A stretch of 64,000 bases of DNA from Hyphomicrobiales bacterium. Lineage in GTDB: Bacteria > Pseudomonadota > Alphaproteobacteria > Rhizobiales > Rhizobiaceae. The notes under the pieces are model-generated. The model was not told the origin of the DNA and did not search any database. It saw nothing but the letters and a program-made list of their open reading frames with translations. A program made the translations under genes and the position numbers. Of this stretch, positions 61,161 to 64,000 are shown piece by piece. How positions within the stretch are numbered: the first letter of the stretch is position 1; every line of letters starts with the position of its first letter. The stretch covers positions 62,001-126,000 of the forward strand of contig UCJU01000020.1 of NCBI GenBank assembly GCA_900472925.1, given 5' to 3'.

Positions 61161-63341
61161 TTACCGCTTCACCCCACCATCATTACCCACATCGGCCACC
61201 TTCTGCACCGTCAAAGACGGTGCGGACGCCTCGCGCAGCTTTTTCCCGATCGAACGGATAACCCGTGTTGCCTCTGCGGAAAGCGAGCGGGGGCGGGTGA
61301 GGGCTGGCATGGCGTTGGCATCGGCAGAGGCGACCAGCGCGCCGTTGGCGGGTTTGGGGTGGGTGCCATTGGGCAGCGGGTTCTGAATGCCGGGGATGGG
61401 GCGCAGTTCCATGCCCTGGTGGGCGTAGTCCATCAGGCGCTTGAACGTCATGGCGGGCAGGGCGCCGCCAGTCATGTTGTTCATGGAGGTGAAGTCGTCG
61501 TTGCCGAACCAGACCGCCGTCGTATAGTTGCCGGTAAAGCCCACATACCAGGCATCGCGATAGGCCTGCGAGGTGCCGGTCTTGCCGCCGGAAACGATGC
61601 CGTTATCCAGTGCGCCGCGCCGTGCTGTTCCCTCGACGGGAATGGTCACCAGCATACGGTTCATCTTGGAATTGGCTTCTTCGGACAGAACGCGTTGGGC
61701 GGGCGGCTCGTCGCGGTCGAAATCGTAGAGAACCTTGCCTTCGTAATCGAGCACCTGCGCAATGCCGTGGCGGCGCGATTGCATGCCATCTGCCGGGAAT
61801 ACGGCGTAACCGGTCGCCTGATCCAGCACGGTAACTTCGGACGTGCCGAGCGGAATGGTCTTGTCGCTGCGAAGCGGCGTCGCCACGCCCATGGCCTTTG
61901 CCGTATCCACGATAACCTGCGTGCCCAGCACGTCCTTGGCGAGGCGCACCGGCACGGTGTTGTAGGATTTGGCAAGCGCTGTCTGCAATGTCACCTTGCC
62001 CGCATAGGAGCGGCCATAGTTCTGCGGCGACCAGCCGCGCCATGTGACGGGGGCATCGGAAATCAGCGTCTCCGGCTTGTAACCCTTCTCCATGGCCGCG
62101 GAGTAGGTGTAGACCTTGAAGGACGAACCGGGCTGGCGCAGCGCTGCTGTCGCGCGGTTGAACTGGCTTTCGCCGTAGTCGCGGCCACCGACCATGGCGC
62201 GGATGCCGCCGCCATTTTCGATCATCACCATCGCGCCCTGCTTGACGCGGTAGCCCTCGCCAAATTCACGAAGGCTGCCTTCCATGGCCTGTTCGGCGGC
62301 CTGTTGAAGGCCGCTGTCGATGGTGGTGCGCACCACGACAGTGTGGTCCTTGATCTTGCCTTCCTTGGCCAGACGCTGCACCTCGTCGAATGCCCAGTCG
62401 AGGAAGTAATCCGGTGCCTGCTTTTCTTCGCGGTCGATGACGGTGGCGGGGTTGCGGCGTGCGCCGACAACCTGCCCCTCGGTCATCAAGCCACCCTGGA
62501 CGAGGTTCGACAGAACCGTGTTGGCGCGCGCTCGCGCAGCGGGAAGATTGACGTGCGGCGCATATTTCGCCGGTGCCTTGAACAGACCGGCAAGGATGGC
62601 GGATTCGGCCAGCGTCACATCCGTGAGATTCTTGCCGAAGTAGAATTGTGCTGCCGCTGCTGCGCCAAATGTGCCGCCGCCCATATAGGCGCGGTCAAGA
62701 TAAAGGCTGAGGATTTCCTTCTTGGACATGTTGGCTTCAAGCCACAGCGCCAGAAAGGCTTCCTTGATCTTGCGCTCCAGCGAGCGCTCATTGGTGAGAA
62801 ACAGGTTCTTGGCCAGTTGCTGGGTCAGCGTCGAGCCGCCCTGCACGACGCCGCCGGCGCGGGCATTTTCGCTCATGGCACGGGCAAGGCCGATGAAATC
62901 GATGCCGAAATGCTCGAAGAAACGCCGGTCTTCGGTGGCAAGAACGGCTTTGATGAAATGATCCGGCATCTGGTCGATCGGCACGGAATCTTCGTGGATA
63001 ATGCCGCGATGGCCGATGGTGTTGCCGTAGCGATCCAGGAAGGTGACGGCGAAATCTCCGCGATAATGCCAGTCTTTCTTGGTCTCTTCAAAGGCGGGAA
63101 GGGCAAGCGTCAGCATCAGTACGGTGCCTGCGGTGCCCACCGTCAGGGCATCATCGGCGACGTTGATCAGAAACTTCTTCCAGCCGCGCACATGCAGCTT
63201 GCGCGACGCGACGGTGACGTCTTCCCAGAAATCGAAAAAGCGGGATGCGGACGTCCACAGGCCGGAATCGATCCATGAATCGATGCGCAGCAGAATATGG
63301 CGTTTACGGCGCGCCTGTTTCTTGTTGTTATCTTCCTGCAC
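61161..63341 (-). CDS. Class A penicillin-binding protein (bifunctional PBP1)
   Basis: The 726-residue protein makes and cross-links peptidoglycan. After a cytoplasmic tail and one membrane helix (about residues 62-83) comes the GT51 glycosyltransferase with E137 in ATEDRRFFEHFGID and GGSTLTQQLAKNLF. The transpeptidase follows with S406-x-x-K409 (PGSSFK), S459-Y-N461 and K587-TGT. The C-terminal 100 residues are Pro/Ala-rich. Length and basic N-terminus suit the PBP1b-like group of rhizobia. It is divergent from the YcgN-type gene at 63527. Confidence 0.94.
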   Translation of the reverse strand: MQEDNNKKQARRKRHILLRIDSWIDSGLWTSASRFFDFWEDVTVASRKLHVRGWKKFLINVADDALTVGTAGTVLMLTLALPAFEETKKDWHYRGDFAVTFLDRYGNTIGHRGIIHEDSVPIDQMPDHFIKAVLATEDRRFFEHFGIDFIGLARAMSENARAGGVVQGGSTLTQQLAKNLFLTNERSLERKIKEAFLALWLEANMSKKEILSLYLDRAYMGGGTFGAAAAAQFYFGKNLTDVTLAESAILAGLFKAPAKYAPHVNLPAARARANTVLSNLVQGGLMTEGQVVGARRNPATVIDREEKQAPDYFLDWAFDEVQRLAKEGKIKDHTVVVRTTIDSGLQQAAEQAMEGSLREFGEGYRVKQGAMVMIENGGGIRAMVGGRDYGESQFNRATAALRQPGSSFKVYTYSAAMEKGYKPETLISDAPVTWRGWSPQNYGRSYAGKVTLQTALAKSYNTVPVRLAKDVLGTQVIVDTAKAMGVATPLRSDKTIPLGTSEVTVLDQATGYAVFPADGMQSRRHGIAQVLDYEGKVLYDFDRDEPPAQRVLSEEANSKMNRMLVTIPVEGTARRGALDNGIVSGGKTGTSQAYRDAWYVGFTGNYTTAVWFGNDDFTSMNNMTGGALPAMTFKRLMDYAHQGMELRPIPGIQNPLPNGTHPKPANGALVASADANAMPALTRPRSLSAEATRVIRSIGKKLREASAPSLTVQKVADVGNDGGVKR

Positions 63342-63526
63342 GTAAACCGAATTCCTGTTCGATATGTCGAATGGATGCTTGACGCAGCAACCTTGCGTGG
63401 GTCATTCCCTCACCACTACTCCGCCGGATTTAAGAGTTATCTTATAATCCGACAGATTGCGATATGACAAAACGGGCTCAGCCATGTTGCCGCCCGTCGC
63501 CCCAAAATGAAACGGAAATGTTAACG

Positions 63527-64000
63527 ATGAGTGACGCGCCGTTCTGGAAAACGAAATCGCTGGCGCAAATGAGTAACACCGAATGGGAAAGCCTGTGCGA
63601 TGGCTGCGGCCTGTGTTGTCTCAACAAGCTGGAAGACTGGGACACTGGCGAGGTGGTGTTCACTTCCGTTGCCTGCCAGTTGCTGGATGGGGAGAGCTGT
63701 CAGTGCTCTGATTACCCCAACCGGTTCGACACCGTGCCGGATTGCATCCAACTGAACCTGAAGCTCGTCAATGAAATCGGCTGGCTGCCGCCGACCTGCG
63801 CCTATGCGCTGGTGCGTGATGGCGAAGACCTCTACTGGTGGCATCACCTCGTGTCCGGCGACCCCGAGACGGTGCATATCGCGGGCATTTCCGCGCGCGG
63901 CCGTACTGTGAACGAGTTGAAGGTGGATGTGGACGATTTCGAAAACTATGTCGTGGACTGGCCGCTGACGGTGGGAGAGCAGCCGGAGGCGCAGCAGCGG
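63527..64000 (+). CDS. YcgN-type (UPF0260) cysteine-cluster protein, C-terminus cut by window edge
   Basis: The visible 158 codons read [20 protein letters not shown] and then [14 protein letters not shown], with C24, C27, C30 and C31 forming the conserved cluster of the UPF0260 family. More cysteines follow ([24 protein letters not shown]). The pattern suggests a metal or Fe-S site. GGAA lies 9 bases upstream of the ATG; an in-frame ATG at 63518 is an alternative start. Only the last few residues are missing, judging by usual family length. Function is unknown. Confidence 0.88.
   Translation, partial: MSDAPFWKTKSLAQMSNTEWESLCDGCGLCCLNKLEDWDTGEVVFTSVACQLLDGESCQCSDYPNRFDTVPDCIQLNLKLVNEIGWLPPTCAYALVRDGEDLYWWHHLVSGDPETVHIAGISARGRTVNELKVDVDDFENYVVDWPLTVGEQPEAQQR

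Noticed and set aside
61359..63278. A 639-codon open frame on the plus strand
   Set aside because: It lies entirely antisense to the penicillin-binding protein, whose catalytic motifs are all intact on the other strand. Long antisense frames are common in high-GC genes.
1..64000. CRISPR arrays, prophage genes, transposases, tRNA and rRNA genes
   Set aside because: None was seen on reading both strands; no regularly spaced direct repeats or transposase motifs were found.

Overview
The window is a gene-dense, high-GC segment of an alphaproteobacterial chromosome, most probably Agrobacterium or a very close relative in the Rhizobiaceae. The strongest marker is a 142-codon gene at 47011-47439 whose product matches the Ros/MucR zinc-finger repressor of Agrobacterium, with finger ligands at C79, C82, H92 and H97. 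BioR boxes by a bioB-bioY pair, a DmeR/DmeF metal-efflux pair, a DivJ-type kinase, CtrA-like boxes, rhizobial palindromic repeats and families such as DUF930, DUF1491, DUF2336, DUF5330 and DUF6456 agree with this. No tRNA, rRNA, CRISPR array, transposase or prophage gene was seen, so this looks like core chromosome with small accessory patches. Residue positions were counted by hand; family names come from motif recognition, not searches.

Layout. 1-10 kb: a truncated LysR regulator and divergent short-chain dehydrogenase, an Atu4866-like protein, a HerA-like ATPase, an HxlR/dehydrogenase pair, an aldo-keto reductase, a TadG-like vWA protein, a WYL regulator, a VOC protein and trans-aconitate methyltransferase. 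10-19 kb: a branched-chain aminotransferase, a divergent ArgP/LysG-type regulator and LysE exporter with a perfect operator-like palindrome, an acetyltransferase, Fe/Mn superoxide dismutase, a metallophosphoesterase, two c-type cytochromes, and a cobalamin riboswitch driving cbtB-cbtA. 19-28 kb: an A+T-richer patch with unknown proteins, a MerR metal sensor, dmeR-dmeF, and a ProXWV-type betaine/choline ABC operon with a long inverted repeat inside it. 28-40 kb: oligopeptidase B, a DapA-like aldolase, an unusual polysaccharide deacetylase, an AI-2E-type permease, a ring-cleavage-type VOC protein, a universal stress protein, a hemolysin III protein, an FtrA-type regulator divergent from a rhodanese, and bioY-bioB under BioR boxes. 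40-47 kb: msrB and the seven-gene Mrp cation/proton antiporter operon.

47-64 kb: ros, then an overlapping pair encoding a stand-alone DnaA domain IV-like protein and a DUF6456 protein, sufE, a DUF5330 protein, a DivJ-like kinase, a peptidoglycan-binding protein and DUF1491/DUF2336 genes. Next come a large non-coding stretch with a full CtrA-like box, DUF1254/DUF1214 halves, a sorbosone-dehydrogenase-like lipoprotein, and a small accessory islet (an SMI1/KNR4 protein, a decayed leader peptide and two tandem paralogous membrane proteins). The window ends with a class A penicillin-binding protein and a truncated YcgN-type cysteine-cluster protein.

Themes are metal and cofactor homeostasis (dmeRF, cbtBA, MerR, BioR, sufE), ion and osmotic balance (Mrp, ProXWV), oxidative defence (sodB, msrB) and cell-cycle or global regulation (ros, DivJ, CtrA-like boxes). 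The best candidates for undescribed biology are the tandem membrane paralogues at 59552-60970, the Trp-rich amphipathic protein at 20350-20922, the two small proteins around dmeRF that share a short motif, and the DnaA-domain/DUF6456 pair beside ros.
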